Positions 26,260 through 34,348 of a stretch of DNA of 64,000 nt are shown here, one piece after another. The position numbers and the translations under genes are program-made. Position 1 is the stretch's first letter; each line of letters begins with the position of its first letter. The notes under the pieces are model-generated. The model was given only the letters and a program-made list of their open reading frames with translations, was not told the DNA's origin and ran no database searches. The stretch comes from Aminithiophilus ramosus (lineage in GTDB: Bacteria; Synergistota; Synergistia; Synergistales; Aminithiophilaceae), in contig NZ_CP072943.1 of NCBI RefSeq assembly GCF_018069705.1, positions 1,985,453 through 2,049,452 of the forward strand, written 5' to 3'.

Positions 26260-27906
26260 CTATCGGGCAACGACCCGTTCGACGAGAAACTGCAGACGAC
26301 GTCTTCCCTGCCAGACGTTTTCGCGAACGCCGTAGAGGAGCCCCTCGGGCGGAGCCGTCAGTTCGCCGAAAAGCCGGGCGCCGTCGAAGGCGAGAAGGGA
26401 GAGTCCGGCACGCTCGACCTTGACGTGCCTTCCGTCCCGACCCAGCGGGGCGATCCTCTCCGTTCCCGACCAGGGGCAGAAGAAGAGGGGAGAGGGATTG
26501 CCGACGCCGAAAGGCCCGAGGGCGTCGATTTCCCGCAGGAGGTCGAAGCGGAACTCCGAGGGCTCGACGAGAAGGGCCTCGATTCTTTCCGGCTCCCGTT
26601 CGACGTCGCGCAGCAGGACCTCCAGGTTTTCCTGGACTTCGGGCCAGAGCCCCCTGCGGACGGAGAAACCGGCGGCGAAACGATGGCCCCCCCAGGTCTC
26701 GAGGGAATCGGAAAGACCGGAGAGGATCTCCACGGCGTTGCCGCCGTCGGGAAGACGGAGCGTCCCCCTCATGAGATCCCCCACGGGGGCGGCGAGGACG
26801 ACGGGACAGTCCCGCTCCCGGCAGAGCCGGCTGGCGACGCCGCTCAGAACGCCGACGGGCCATGCCTCGGAACTGAGGACCAGGCGGCTCGCCTCGGCCA
26901 TCGAAGAGGAAGCCTCCTGATGGACCTGGCCCGACAGAAGCTGTCGGCGCCGATTCAGGGTGACCAGAGATTCCGCGTCCCGGCCTTCGCCGAGGAGGAC
27001 CGCTACGGCCCGGTCGGCCACGTCGAGCCGACCGGCGGCGTTGAGACAGGGAATGACGCGCATGACCAGATCGTCGACGGACAGGCTCCGCCGGTCCAGA
27101 CCGAGCGAGGAGAGAAGGGCGGCCAGCCCCGGTCGCCGGCCGCCTCGGATCCGCTCCAGCCCCTCTCTGACGAGGGCCCGATTGAGAGCCCCCAGGGGAA
27201 CGCAGTCTGCCAGAGAGGCCAGGGCGACGAGATCGAGACGCTCGTCGAGCCAGCCTCTCTCCACTCCGAGCCTTTCCAGGGCCGACCAGAAGACGGCCGC
27301 GGCGCAGAGGCGACGGGCCTCACCGTCGCCGTCGATCTGGGGATTGACGAGAGCCCGGGGCCTTGCCCTGCCTCCCTCGTCGAGGTGATGATCGAAGACG
27401 ACGACGGGAACGCCTGCTCCGGAAACGAGCGATACGGCCTCGACGTCGCGGCTGCCGCAGTCGAGGACGATGAGGAAATCGCATCCTTCGTCGAGAATCC
27501 GCCGGGCCGCCTCGGGGTGGAAACCGTAGCCCTCGCTGTGCCGGTGAGGAATATAATAGCGCACCCGGGCCTCCCTAAGAAGGCCGAACTCGACGGCGAG
27601 GACCGTCGAGGCGACGCCGTCCACGTCGTAATCGCCGTAGACGACGAGACGACTCCCCCGTTTGAGATCGGCCAGGGCCGACCGGGCCCCGTCGAGACCC
27701 TCACCCAGATGAAGGGCGGCCAAGGCAGCCCCGAGGCTCGGATGAAGCAGCGCCCGAGCCGATCCGTCCTGATCGCCGCCGACCCCCCGCTGCTGCAGGA
27801 GCAGAGCCGTCAGAGGCGAGCAGTTCAGCCGTCGTGCCAGTTCTTCCGTGGCGACGTCGGCCCTCAGGAGAGAAAGGGAAGAGGTCCGTTCAAGAAGGGA
27901 GATCAC
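26260..27906 (-). CDS. recJ: Single-stranded-DNA-specific exonuclease RecJ
   Basis: 5'-3' exonuclease of 548 residues for recombination and mismatch repair. DHH phosphoesterase motifs are VVYGDYDVDGVAS (88-100), LDCGSRD and VVFDHHLDEGG (169-179). DHHA1 (GGHRFAAGFSV) and an OB-type C-terminus follow. The GTG start overlaps the LapA-like gene stop (GTGA); a longer frame upstream is out of keeping with the family. Confidence 0.94.
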   Translation of the reverse strand: MISLLERTSSLSLLRADVATEELARRLNCSPLTALLLQQRGVGGDQDGSARALLHPSLGAALAALHLGEGLDGARSALADLKRGSRLVVYGDYDVDGVASTVLAVEFGLLREARVRYYIPHRHSEGYGFHPEAARRILDEGCDFLIVLDCGSRDVEAVSLVSGAGVPVVVFDHHLDEGGRARPRALVNPQIDGDGEARRLCAAAVFWSALERLGVERGWLDERLDLVALASLADCVPLGALNRALVREGLERIRGGRRPGLAALLSSLGLDRRSLSVDDLVMRVIPCLNAAGRLDVADRAVAVLLGEGRDAESLVTLNRRRQLLSGQVHQEASSSMAEASRLVLSSEAWPVGVLSGVASRLCRERDCPVVLAAPVGDLMRGTLRLPDGGNAVEILSGLSDSLETWGGHRFAAGFSVRRGLWPEVQENLEVLLRDVEREPERIEALLVEPSEFRFDLLREIDALGPFGVGNPSPLFFCPWSGTERIAPLGRDGRHVKVERAGLSLLAFDGARLFGELTAPPEGLLYGVRENVWQGRRRLQFLVERVVAR

Positions 27907-28247
27907 GGCTCCTGCTGATCCCAAAGGGCCTCCGTCTCGGTTACGACGGGGCGGGGCTCGCCGGCCAGAGCGGCCAGAAGGGACTGACGCTCCTTCTCGA
28001 GGGTTTCGACCCGCTCGCGGAGCTCTTTCAGGGCCTTCCTGTGGCTTCCTTTCATTTCCATCTGGGCGGCGAGGGCGATGAGCCACATGAGAACGCCTCC
28101 GGCCGAAAAGAGAAGGACCTCCCAGAGCCCCTGGGGAACGTCGCGGCTCCACAGGAGAAGACGGACGGTGATCTGGCCGTCGTTCTGAAAGGCGTAGCCG
28201 GCGGCGGCGAGCATGGCCAAGGCGACGGCAAGGGCATAGCTCTTCAT
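27903..28247 (-). CDS. LapA-like (DUF1049) small membrane protein
   Basis: Protein of 114 residues with an N-terminal membrane segment and a second near 42-62 (LWEVLLFSAGGVLMWLIALA), then a coiled coil rich in Glu, Arg and Lys. This is the layout of the LapA domain, named after an E. coli lipopolysaccharide-assembly protein. That function is not shown here, although lptA-lptD homologues exist in the window. It overlaps recJ by four bases. Confidence 0.7.
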   Translation of the reverse strand: MKSYALAVALAMLAAAGYAFQNDGQITVRLLLWSRDVPQGLWEVLLFSAGGVLMWLIALAAQMEMKGSHRKALKELRERVETLEKERQSLLAALAGEPRPVVTETEALWDQQEP

Positions 28248-28328
28248 TGTCGTTCACGCTCCCTTGTTCTCGAATACCCCCTCAGGGGGTGGGGAAAGAA
28301 CTGCCGCGACGGCGATCGAAGCTTTCCG

Positions 28329-28634
28329 TCACGAAGGCCGGCCTCCGCCCGCGGGAGATTCGAGGGCACGGACGCGCTCCTCCAGCTCCTGGAAGCGGTC
28401 TTCGGCCACGAGGGGCAAGAGGGAGAGAAGGCGCAGGAGTTCCCGTCGGGCGCCTCCGACGAGGCTCTCCCGACGGCGGCGAAGGCCCCGGCCGATGTCG
28501 GCGACGAGGGCATCGAGGTCCTCCTGGGGGAGCAGGCCCTTTTCCACCAGGGGGCGCAGGTGCGCCCTGCAGATATCGACGGCGACGTCGCCACTGCCCA
28601 ACCCCTCGAGAAGAAGCTGCATGACCGATTCCAT
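28329..28634 (-). CDS. Uncharacterised small helical protein, first gene of the long block
   Basis: Protein of 101 residues, MESVMQLLLEGLGSGDVAVD onward, all-helical in appearance with a C-terminal heptad-like segment (FQELEERVRALE). It weakly recalls phasin-like or coiled-coil accessory proteins, but I do not recognise the family. The ATG has GGGGAGG eleven bases upstream. An 81-base gap, in which I see no strong terminator, separates it from the LapA-like gene, so it could head the 21-kb operon. Confidence 0.6.
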   Translation of the reverse strand: MESVMQLLLEGLGSGDVAVDICRAHLRPLVEKGLLPQEDLDALVADIGRGLRRRRESLVGGARRELLRLLSLLPLVAEDRFQELEERVRALESPAGGGRPS

Positions 28635-28805
28635 CTCAGCGTTCGCCTCCCCGGTCTGAACGGTCTCGCTCTATTCTAGTACAAAGTCCTCGAAAAACCA
28701 CTCCGTGAGAGCCATCGAAGCGGCCTGCCCGGGGAACGGCGGCGCAAGGGGGGAAAGGGGCGGGGCCTTTCGGTTCATCGACGACGGGAGCCCGGCTGAA
28801 AGACG
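28635..28805. other. Spacer upstream of the 21-kb block
   Basis: This spacer must hold the promoter of the long minus-strand block. TAGAAT at about 28675-28680 on the minus strand could be a -10 box, without a good -35 box. The block shows no other gap longer than about 85 bases. Confidence 0.3.
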
Positions 28806-28846
28806 AAAAGAGGGCCTCAGACGCCGCGACGCCGAGGCCCTCTTTT
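28806..28846. terminator. Strong terminator after secF
   Basis: A perfect 13-base stem (AAAAGAGGGCCTC and its complement) with a 15-base loop, flanked by A4 and T4. It therefore works on both strands by appearance. It lies about 50 bases after the secF stop and ends the yajC-secD-secF region. Confidence 0.8.
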
Positions 28847-28898
28847 CGCGAAGCGAACCCTCCGCCGGGAAGGAACTCCGGCGGGCAACGCACCCCGA

Positions 28899-29798
28899 TC
28901 AGGAAAGACGGGGCGACTTCAGGTGCCACTCGGCGAGGACGGCACCGGCAATGAAGACGGAACTGTAGGTTCCGACGACGATCCCCATGAGAAAGGCGAA
29001 GGAGAAGTTGGCCAGGACCGGCCCCCCCCAGAGGAAGAGGGCCAGAACGGGGAGAAAGGTCGTCAGCGACGTGTTGATCGTCCGCGACAGGGTCTGATTG
29101 ATGGAGAGGTTCAGGAGATCGACGATGCCCAGGCGGCTGACGTCCTTCCAGTTCTCGCGGACCCGGTCGAGGACGACGATGGTGTCGTTGAGCGAATAGC
29201 CGACGATGGTGAGGATGGCGGCGATGAAGGGAAGGGTGACCTCCCGGCCCGTGAGACTGAAGACGCCCAGGACGATGATCGAGTCATGGATCAGGGCCAG
29301 CACGCTGGCGACGGCGAAGCGGAAGCGGAAGCGGACGGTGATGTAGAGGAGGATGCCGCCCAGAGCCAGCAGAACGCCCAACATCGCCTCCTCGCGGAGC
29401 TGCTGGCCCACGACGGGACCGACCTTCTCGAGACGGAGGACTTCCATTGCGGGGAAGGCACCCTTGAGGGCTCCCAGCGCGGCGCGACGCGCCTCTTCGG
29501 GGTCCTGACCGCCGTCCTCCTGAAGACGGACGATGAGCCCCCTGTCGCTGTAGGACTGGATCTGCGACCGCCCCTTGCCGACGCCGTCGAGAACGGCCCG
29601 CACGGCATCGACGGTCACGGCCTCGGGGAACTCCACCTGGATGAGCGATCCGCCGGTGAAATCGATGCCGAGATTGAGTCCCCTGGTGGAGAGGAAGCCC
29701 AGGCTGGCGACGACGGCGATCAGGCTCAGGAGAAGAGCGCCGCGCCGCAGCCGCATGAAATTGATGTTCCAGACTTTCTTTTTTGAAGAAAAGGCCAT
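28899..29798 (-). CDS. secF: Protein translocase subunit SecF
   Basis: Inner-membrane RND-like subunit of 299 residues which with SecD uses proton or sodium motive force to help Sec export. It has six membrane segments. Conserved stretches are GLNLGIDFTGGSLIQVEF, YSLNDTIVVLDRVRENWK and NQTLSRTINTSLTT. The ATG at 29798 lies eight bases after GGAGG and is preferred over the ATG at 29804, which is only two bases from it. It follows secD by 22 bases. Confidence 0.96.
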   Translation of the reverse strand: MAFSSKKKVWNINFMRLRRGALLLSLIAVVASLGFLSTRGLNLGIDFTGGSLIQVEFPEAVTVDAVRAVLDGVGKGRSQIQSYSDRGLIVRLQEDGGQDPEEARRAALGALKGAFPAMEVLRLEKVGPVVGQQLREEAMLGVLLALGGILLYITVRFRFRFAVASVLALIHDSIIVLGVFSLTGREVTLPFIAAILTIVGYSLNDTIVVLDRVRENWKDVSRLGIVDLLNLSINQTLSRTINTSLTTFLPVLALFLWGGPVLANFSFAFLMGIVVGTYSSVFIAGAVLAEWHLKSPRLS

Positions 29799-29820
29799 CT
29801 CCATTTCCTCCTTGAGAGAC

Positions 29821-31200
29821 TCAGGAACGGGCCGTCTGACGGGCCATGACGAACTGCACCAGGGCTCTCGTGACGATGACGGCGGAGAAAACGCTGGCGA
29901 CGATGCCGACGCTCAGGGTAACGGCGAAACCACGAATGGGACCGCTTCCGAAATAGTAGAGCACGGCGGCGGCGATGAGCGTCGTCACGTTGGCGTCGAG
30001 AATGGTCGTCAAGGCCTTTCGGAATCCGGCTTCGACGGAGGCCATGCGGGTTTTGCCCGAGGCCAGCTCTTCCCGGATGCGCTCGTAGATGAGGATGTTG
30101 CCGTCGACGGCCATGCCGATGGTGAGGATGATGCCGGCGATGCCCGGCAGGGTCAGGGTGGCTCTGAGGCTGATGAGGCCGGCGAAGACGAGGAGGATCG
30201 TCACGGCCAGGGAGAGGTCGGCGGCGACGCCCAGGAACCGATAGTACAGAAGCATGAAGATCACGACGAGGCCGGCGCCGATCAGCCCGGCCCGCAGGCC
30301 CGACCGTATCGTGTCGGCGCCGAGAGTGGGGCCGACGGAGCGGTTTTCGAGGATCTCGACGGGGACGGGAAGGGCGCCGGCGCGGAGCATGATGGAGAGG
30401 CGTTGGGCCTCGGCGACGGAAAAGCTTCCGGAGATCTGGGCCTCGCCGCCGGAGATGCGCTGCTGGACGACGGGCGCCGAGACGACGACGTCGTCGAGGA
30501 CGATGGCCAGCTGTTTGCCCACGCTCTCCTCCGTGGCTCTGTCGAAGAGCTTGGCCCCCTCGGAGCTGAACTTGAGGGTCACGACGGGACGTCCCAGGTT
30601 GTCGTAGGCCGTCTTGGCGTCGACGAGGTCCTTGCCGCTGACATCGACGCCGGAGAGGAGGTAGGTCCGTCCCAGATCGTCGTCGGCGGCGAGAAGCGTC
30701 TTGTCCTCGGCGGTCCGCTCCTTGAAGGAGAGCCCCACCTCGTCGATCCGGGCCTTGGCCGCCTGCCAGCGTTCTCCGGCCTTCTTGAAGGCCTCGTCGC
30801 TGTCGTAGTTGGGACGTTCGGGGCCGGGCGGAAGTTCGGGCGTCACGGCCAGAACGCGCCGGAACTCGAGCTGGGCCGTCTTCCCGATCAGATCCAGGGC
30901 CGCCTCGGGATCTTCCACGCCGGGAAGGTCGACGATGACGCGATCGGAACCGCTCCTCTGGATGACGGGCTCGGCGACGCCATACTGGTCGACGCGGTTG
31001 CGCAGAACGGCAAGAAGCCGCTCGACGCTATCGTCGTTCAGAGGATTTTCCGCCGTCCCCTTGGCCTGAAGGACGATGTGGGCGCCGCCCTTGAGGTCAA
31101 GACCGAGGCGGATCCGCCCCTGGAGGGGAAAGACCGAGATCAGGGCGGCGACGACGACGACGATCACCAAGGAAAGCCGCCAACGTTCCCTTCTGAACAT
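29821..31200 (-). CDS. secD: Protein translocase subunit SecD
   Basis: Partner of SecF, 459 residues. An N-terminal membrane helix precedes the periplasmic P1 domain (RLGLDLKGGAHIVLQ), and a C-terminal bundle carries AGIILTIGMAVDGNILIYER. Length is typical. The ATG at 31200 has AAGGAGG ten bases upstream; the reading frame extends upstream without homology. Two hairpins separate it from yajC. Confidence 0.96.
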   Translation of the reverse strand: MFRRERWRLSLVIVVVVAALISVFPLQGRIRLGLDLKGGAHIVLQAKGTAENPLNDDSVERLLAVLRNRVDQYGVAEPVIQRSGSDRVIVDLPGVEDPEAALDLIGKTAQLEFRRVLAVTPELPPGPERPNYDSDEAFKKAGERWQAAKARIDEVGLSFKERTAEDKTLLAADDDLGRTYLLSGVDVSGKDLVDAKTAYDNLGRPVVTLKFSSEGAKLFDRATEESVGKQLAIVLDDVVVSAPVVQQRISGGEAQISGSFSVAEAQRLSIMLRAGALPVPVEILENRSVGPTLGADTIRSGLRAGLIGAGLVVIFMLLYYRFLGVAADLSLAVTILLVFAGLISLRATLTLPGIAGIILTIGMAVDGNILIYERIREELASGKTRMASVEAGFRKALTTILDANVTTLIAAAVLYYFGSGPIRGFAVTLSVGIVASVFSAVIVTRALVQFVMARQTARS

Positions 31201-31276
31201 AAAGACAGGACCTCCTTCTCTATTTTGCCGGATTTCGGAAAGGGGACATGGACGAAGTCGGAGACGGAAAAGACAG

Positions 31277-31337
31277 AAAAACGGAGCGGATGCGACGGCA
31301 TCCACTCCGTCAGATCGACAGCTCTGCCCTGTCGATC
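31277..31337 (-). terminator. Two consecutive hairpins between yajC and secD, the second followed by a T run
   Basis: Read on the minus strand, a nine-base stem (GATCGACAG/CTGTCGATC, 31313-31337) touches the yajC stop. Next comes a 12-base stem with one mismatch (31281-31310, ACGGAGTGGATG with CATCCGCTCCGT) followed by TTTT. The second looks like an intrinsic terminator inside what is usually one operon, so it may set the ratio of YajC to SecDF. Confidence 0.6.
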
Positions 31338-31623
31338 AGTTGTCGGCGAGAGGTTCGGGCTGGATGACCTCTCCCGACGTTCTTTTCCCGGAAATGGACC
31401 CCTTGAGGATACGGACCTTGACGCCATCGGCGATTTCAAGGATGAAGCTGTCGTCCTTGACCTCGCGGACGGTGCCGTAGAAGCCCCCTGCCGTCACGAC
31501 CTGATCGCCGCGGGTGATGGAATTGAGCATGTCCTGCTGCTGCTTCTGGCGCTTCTTCTGGGGCCTGAGGATGAGGAAGTAAAAGATGACTCCGAACAGG
31601 ACAATGGGCAAAAGCATGCCCAT
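31336..31623 (-). CDS. yajC: Sec translocon accessory subunit YajC
   Basis: Small membrane protein of about 95 residues with one N-terminal helix, LRPQKKRQKQQQDML after it, and the conserved ITRGDQVVTAGGFYGTV. The AAGGAGG site lies within the upstream reading frame, four bases before the ATG at 31623 and ten before the ATG at 31617, so one of these is the start and a TTG further upstream is not. Confidence 0.92.
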   Translation of the reverse strand: MGMLLPIVLFGVIFYFLILRPQKKRQKQQQDMLNSITRGDQVVTAGGFYGTVREVKDDSFILEIADGVKVRILKGSISGKRTSGEVIQPEPLADN

Positions 31624-31688
31624 AAGGCCTCCTTGCTGCTGCAAACGAACCGCCTCCCGCTATGAGGTTTCTTGGGAAATCGCTGCCC

Positions 31689-31718
31689 ATTGTAGCACGG
31701 CAGCCCCTGCGATGTGAA
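31689..31718 (-). promoter_or_regulatory. Promoter of yajC
   Basis: TTCACA and TACAAT, each one base from consensus, are 18 bases apart on the minus strand, about 65 bases upstream of yajC and just after the rex stop codon. This gives yajC-secD-secF a transcription start independent of rex. Confidence 0.6.
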
Positions 31719-31728
31719 CCGGAAAAGC

Positions 31729-32361
31729 TCAGACTTCGCAGTGCTTGAGGTAGAAGAGCAGTTTTTCCAGCTCCACCGAAATGTCGACGCCGTAGATCAG
31801 GACGCCGTCGGGAGCGACGAGCGTCGTCGGCGCAAAGGACAGAATGCCCTTCAGCGTCCCCGCCTTGGCCGCGAGATCCACGACGGACTGTGCCGACGAG
31901 GCGGGAATGGTGAGGATGAGGACTTCGATGTTCTTCTCCATGAGGATTTTCGGCAGGGAGTCGGAGTGGAAACAGGGAATGCCCGACACCGTCGATCCGA
32001 CCTTTTCGGGATCGACGTCGAAAACGGCCTCGACGGAGAACTTGTTGCTTTTGAAGGCCTTGTAGCCCAGGAGGGCCTCGCCCAAGCGTCCGGCGCCGAC
32101 GAGACCGATGCTCCAGTGGTGGGGAGGCGCAAGAATCCCCTGGATGTGATCGAAGAGACGGTCGACGTGATAGCCGACGCCCCTTTTGCCGATCTCTCCG
32201 AAATAGGAGAGATCCTTGCGCACCTGGCTGGCCTTGAGGCCCAGCATCTCGCCGATCTCCTGGGAGGAGACGACGCGACGTCCCTCCTCGTGAAGCTGCT
32301 CCAGGAGGCGACAATACTGAACCAGACGTTCTACTGTGGGTTCGGCGACTTTCATGGTCAA
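31729..32361 (-). CDS. rex: Redox-sensing transcriptional repressor Rex
   Basis: NADH/NAD+-sensing repressor of fermentation and anaerobic respiration genes, 210 residues. The N-terminal winged helix (LKASQVRKDLSYFGEIGKRG) and the Rossmann NAD(H) site (GLVGAGRLGEALLGY) are intact. The start is either TTG 32361, nine bases after AGGAG, or ATG 32355. It lies 50 bases after the enolase-like gene and may be cotranscribed with it. I found no clear Rex operator in the window. Confidence 0.95.
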   Translation of the reverse strand: MTMKVAEPTVERLVQYCRLLEQLHEEGRRVVSSQEIGEMLGLKASQVRKDLSYFGEIGKRGVGYHVDRLFDHIQGILAPPHHWSIGLVGAGRLGEALLGYKAFKSNKFSVEAVFDVDPEKVGSTVSGIPCFHSDSLPKILMEKNIEVLILTIPASSAQSVVDLAAKAGTLKGILSFAPTTLVAPDGVLIYGVDISVELEKLLFYLKHCEV

Positions 32362-32411
32362 TCGTCTCGACTCCTGTCTCTATGGCTTCTGCGCTGCCCT
32401 GTCATGAACTC

Positions 32412-33692
32412 TCAGCTGCGGCGGGAGAAAGGGGTTCGCCCCGCGAAGGGAGCCCTTCCTCCCAGTTCCTCGGCGATGCGGAGGAGTTGGTTGTACTTGG
32501 CGACGCGATCCGTTCGGGCGGGAGCCCCCGCCTTGATCTGCCCCGCTCCGGTGCCCACGGCCAAATCGGCGATGAAGGCGTCTTCCGTCTCGCCCGAGCG
32601 GTGAGAGATGACGGCGCCATAGCCGTTGCGGCGGGCCATATCGATGACCTGAAGCGTTTCCGTGACCGTCCCGATCTGATCGGGACGGACCCGAACGGCG
32701 TTGGCCACCCCCTCGTCGATGCCGCGGCGGAAGCGCCCGGGATGGGTGACGAAGAGGTCGCCGCCGACGAGCTGGACCTTCGAGCCCAGCCTCTCCGTGG
32801 CGACGGCCCACCCCTCCCAGTCCTCCTCGGCCAAGCCGTCCTCGATCGAGACCAGGGGATAGTCGCGGCAGAGTTCGTCGTAATAGTCGATCAGCTGAGA
32901 GGAGGACAAACTCCTCGCCTCCTTGCGAAGACGATAACGGTCTCCCTCGCGGAGTTCCGTGGCGGCCACGCCGAGAGCGAGGCCCACGTCATCGCCGGGG
33001 CGATAACCGGCCGCGACGATGGCCTCGACGAGCAGATCCAGGGCCTGGCGGCTGCTCCCGAGACGGGGAGCGAAGCCACCTTCGTCGCCGACGGCCGTCG
33101 AGTGCCCCCCGGCCCGGAGGATCCCCTTCAGGTGATGGCAGATCTCGACGCCCATACGCAGCGCCTCGGAGAACTCGGAAGCGCCGTGGGGAACGATCAT
33201 GAACTCCTGAATGTCGAGGCCGACGGCGGCGTGGACGCCGCCGTCGATGACGTTCATCATGGGCAGGGGCAGCGAGTAGGGTCCCATGCCTCCGATCCAG
33301 GCCCAGAGGGGCCTGTCGTGTTCCAGGGCGGCCGCACGGGCCACGGCCATCGAGACGGCGAGGATGGCGTTGGCCCCCAGCCTCCCCTTGTCGGCCCTGC
33401 CGTCTTCGTCGATCATCGCCCCGTCGACGAGGAACTGATCGGAGGCCTCCGTGCCGATCAGGAGAGGCGAGAGGACGTCATTGACGTTCCGGACGGCGTC
33501 GAGGACTCCCCTGCCCATGTACCGATCGCCTCCGTCGCGAAGTCCGACGGCCCCGAAGCCTCCCGTCGACGCTCCGGAGGGGACGATGGCCCGGGCCGTC
33601 ACTCCGCTGTCGAGCCAGACCTCGGCCTCGACGGCGGGAGTGCCTCTCGAATCGAGGACCTCCCTGCCGTGAATTCCCACTATCAGCCCCAT
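32412..33692 (-). CDS. Enolase homologue lacking several catalytic residues
   Basis: Protein of 426 residues, full-length and clearly in the enolase family: VLDSRGTPAVE, VPSGASTGG, IQEFMIVP, VGDEGGFAP, VSIEDGLAEEDW, VISHRSGETED and GQIKAG are all present. Compared with canonical enolase (yeast numbering), the Mg ligand Asp246 is Gly241, the Mg ligand Asp320 is Gly311 (VGGDLFVT instead of VGDDLFVT), and the catalytic base Lys345 is Arg336. Glu168, Glu211, Glu295 and Lys396 equivalents remain. The 2-phosphoglycerate dehydration reaction is therefore doubtful; it may be a paralogue with a new role. The ATG has AAAGGTGG upstream. It lies between the S4 gene and rex. Confidence 0.88.
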   Translation of the reverse strand: MGLIVGIHGREVLDSRGTPAVEAEVWLDSGVTARAIVPSGASTGGFGAVGLRDGGDRYMGRGVLDAVRNVNDVLSPLLIGTEASDQFLVDGAMIDEDGRADKGRLGANAILAVSMAVARAAALEHDRPLWAWIGGMGPYSLPLPMMNVIDGGVHAAVGLDIQEFMIVPHGASEFSEALRMGVEICHHLKGILRAGGHSTAVGDEGGFAPRLGSSRQALDLLVEAIVAAGYRPGDDVGLALGVAATELREGDRYRLRKEARSLSSSQLIDYYDELCRDYPLVSIEDGLAEEDWEGWAVATERLGSKVQLVGGDLFVTHPGRFRRGIDEGVANAVRVRPDQIGTVTETLQVIDMARRNGYGAVISHRSGETEDAFIADLAVGTGAGQIKAGAPARTDRVAKYNQLLRIAEELGGRAPFAGRTPFSRRS

Positions 33693-33747
33693 CGCAAAAC
33701 CACCTTTTTCCCCAAACTCTTTCCCCTCTCCCCTTTTCTCTCCCCCG

Positions 33748-34032
33748 TCAGACTCCGTCCTCGCCGGAGCGTCCACCTGGCGCCTTGCGCCGCTCCTCCA
33801 TCAGAGAATAGGCCTCGACGCCGCGGCGCAAGGCCGTCTCGTCGTCGCAGAGCACGTCGACAAGAAGAGTCCGGCCGGGATAGGAGACTTCCAGCCGATC
33901 GCCGACGCGCACCTCCGACGAGGCCTTGGCCCTCCGCCCGCAGAGGAGAACGGCACCGGCCTCGATCATCTCCTGAGCCACGGTCCTGCGCTTGACCAGC
34001 CGCGACAGCTTGAGAAACTTGTCCGCCCTCAT
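33748..34032 (-). CDS. S4-domain RNA-binding protein (RqcP/Hsp15-like)
   Basis: Protein of about 94 residues made of one S4 domain (MRADKFLKLSRLVKRRTVAQ, then MIEAGAVLLCGRRAKASSEV). The family includes RqcP, which helps RqcH tail stalled 50S-nascent chain complexes, and Hsp15. Which one it serves is not clear from sequence. Two adjacent ATG codons (34035 and 34032) are five and eight bases after GGAGG. It has its own promoter and probably leads into the enolase-like gene. Confidence 0.85.
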   Translation of the reverse strand: MRADKFLKLSRLVKRRTVAQEMIEAGAVLLCGRRAKASSEVRVGDRLEVSYPGRTLLVDVLCDDETALRRGVEAYSLMEERRKAPGGRSGEDGV

Positions 34033-34063
34033 CATTTGATCCTCCAAGCACAAATCGTTGTTC

Positions 34064-34093
34064 AGTATAGCAAAAATATCGGCAAGGCATCAA
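34064..34093 (-). promoter_or_regulatory. Promoter of the S4 / enolase-like / rex unit
   Basis: TTGATG and TATACT 18 bases apart on the minus strand; transcription would begin about 25 bases before the S4 gene. The surrounding AT-rich stretch stands out from the coding DNA. Confidence 0.6.
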
Positions 34094-34348
34094 TGCGTTC
34101 CATCGGATATCTCCGAGCGGCCGGGGCCTTCGGCGAGGAGATCCCCTCGGTTCCCCCCACGGGGAAACCGAGGGGGATCGCCTCCCCCTTCCAGAAGTCT
34201 GTCAGGCTTGACCTGACTGCAGGGGATCATTACCCATTTCATGATATCTAAAAGAAATTCCTTGTTCGTGAAGTCAGATTCTTTGTCTTATGGGTCAGGC
34301 CAAATCAACCTTTTCCCCGAGCGACCGCACGGACTCCCAGAGGAAAAA
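34094..34348. other. Spacer with a large hairpin and a lower-GC patch
   Basis: A strong inverted repeat (GATCCCCTCGGTTCCCC with GGGGAAACCGAGGGGGATC, 34140-34179) could end transcription of the BaeRF gene, but no T run follows it. From about 34200 to 34320 the DNA is clearly less GC-rich and holds a small inverted repeat (GTCAGG...CCTGAC, 34200-34216). I see no gene, tRNA or known riboswitch here. Confidence 0.4.

Noticed and set aside
23554..27918. Plus-strand open frame of 1454 codons opposite dtd, rel and recJ
   Set aside because: It spans three well-supported minus-strand genes; it is an antisense shadow, not a giant protein.
28819..28833. Loop of the secF terminator as a possible operator
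   Set aside because: It is simply the loop of a strong intrinsic terminator; nothing else supports a binding site.
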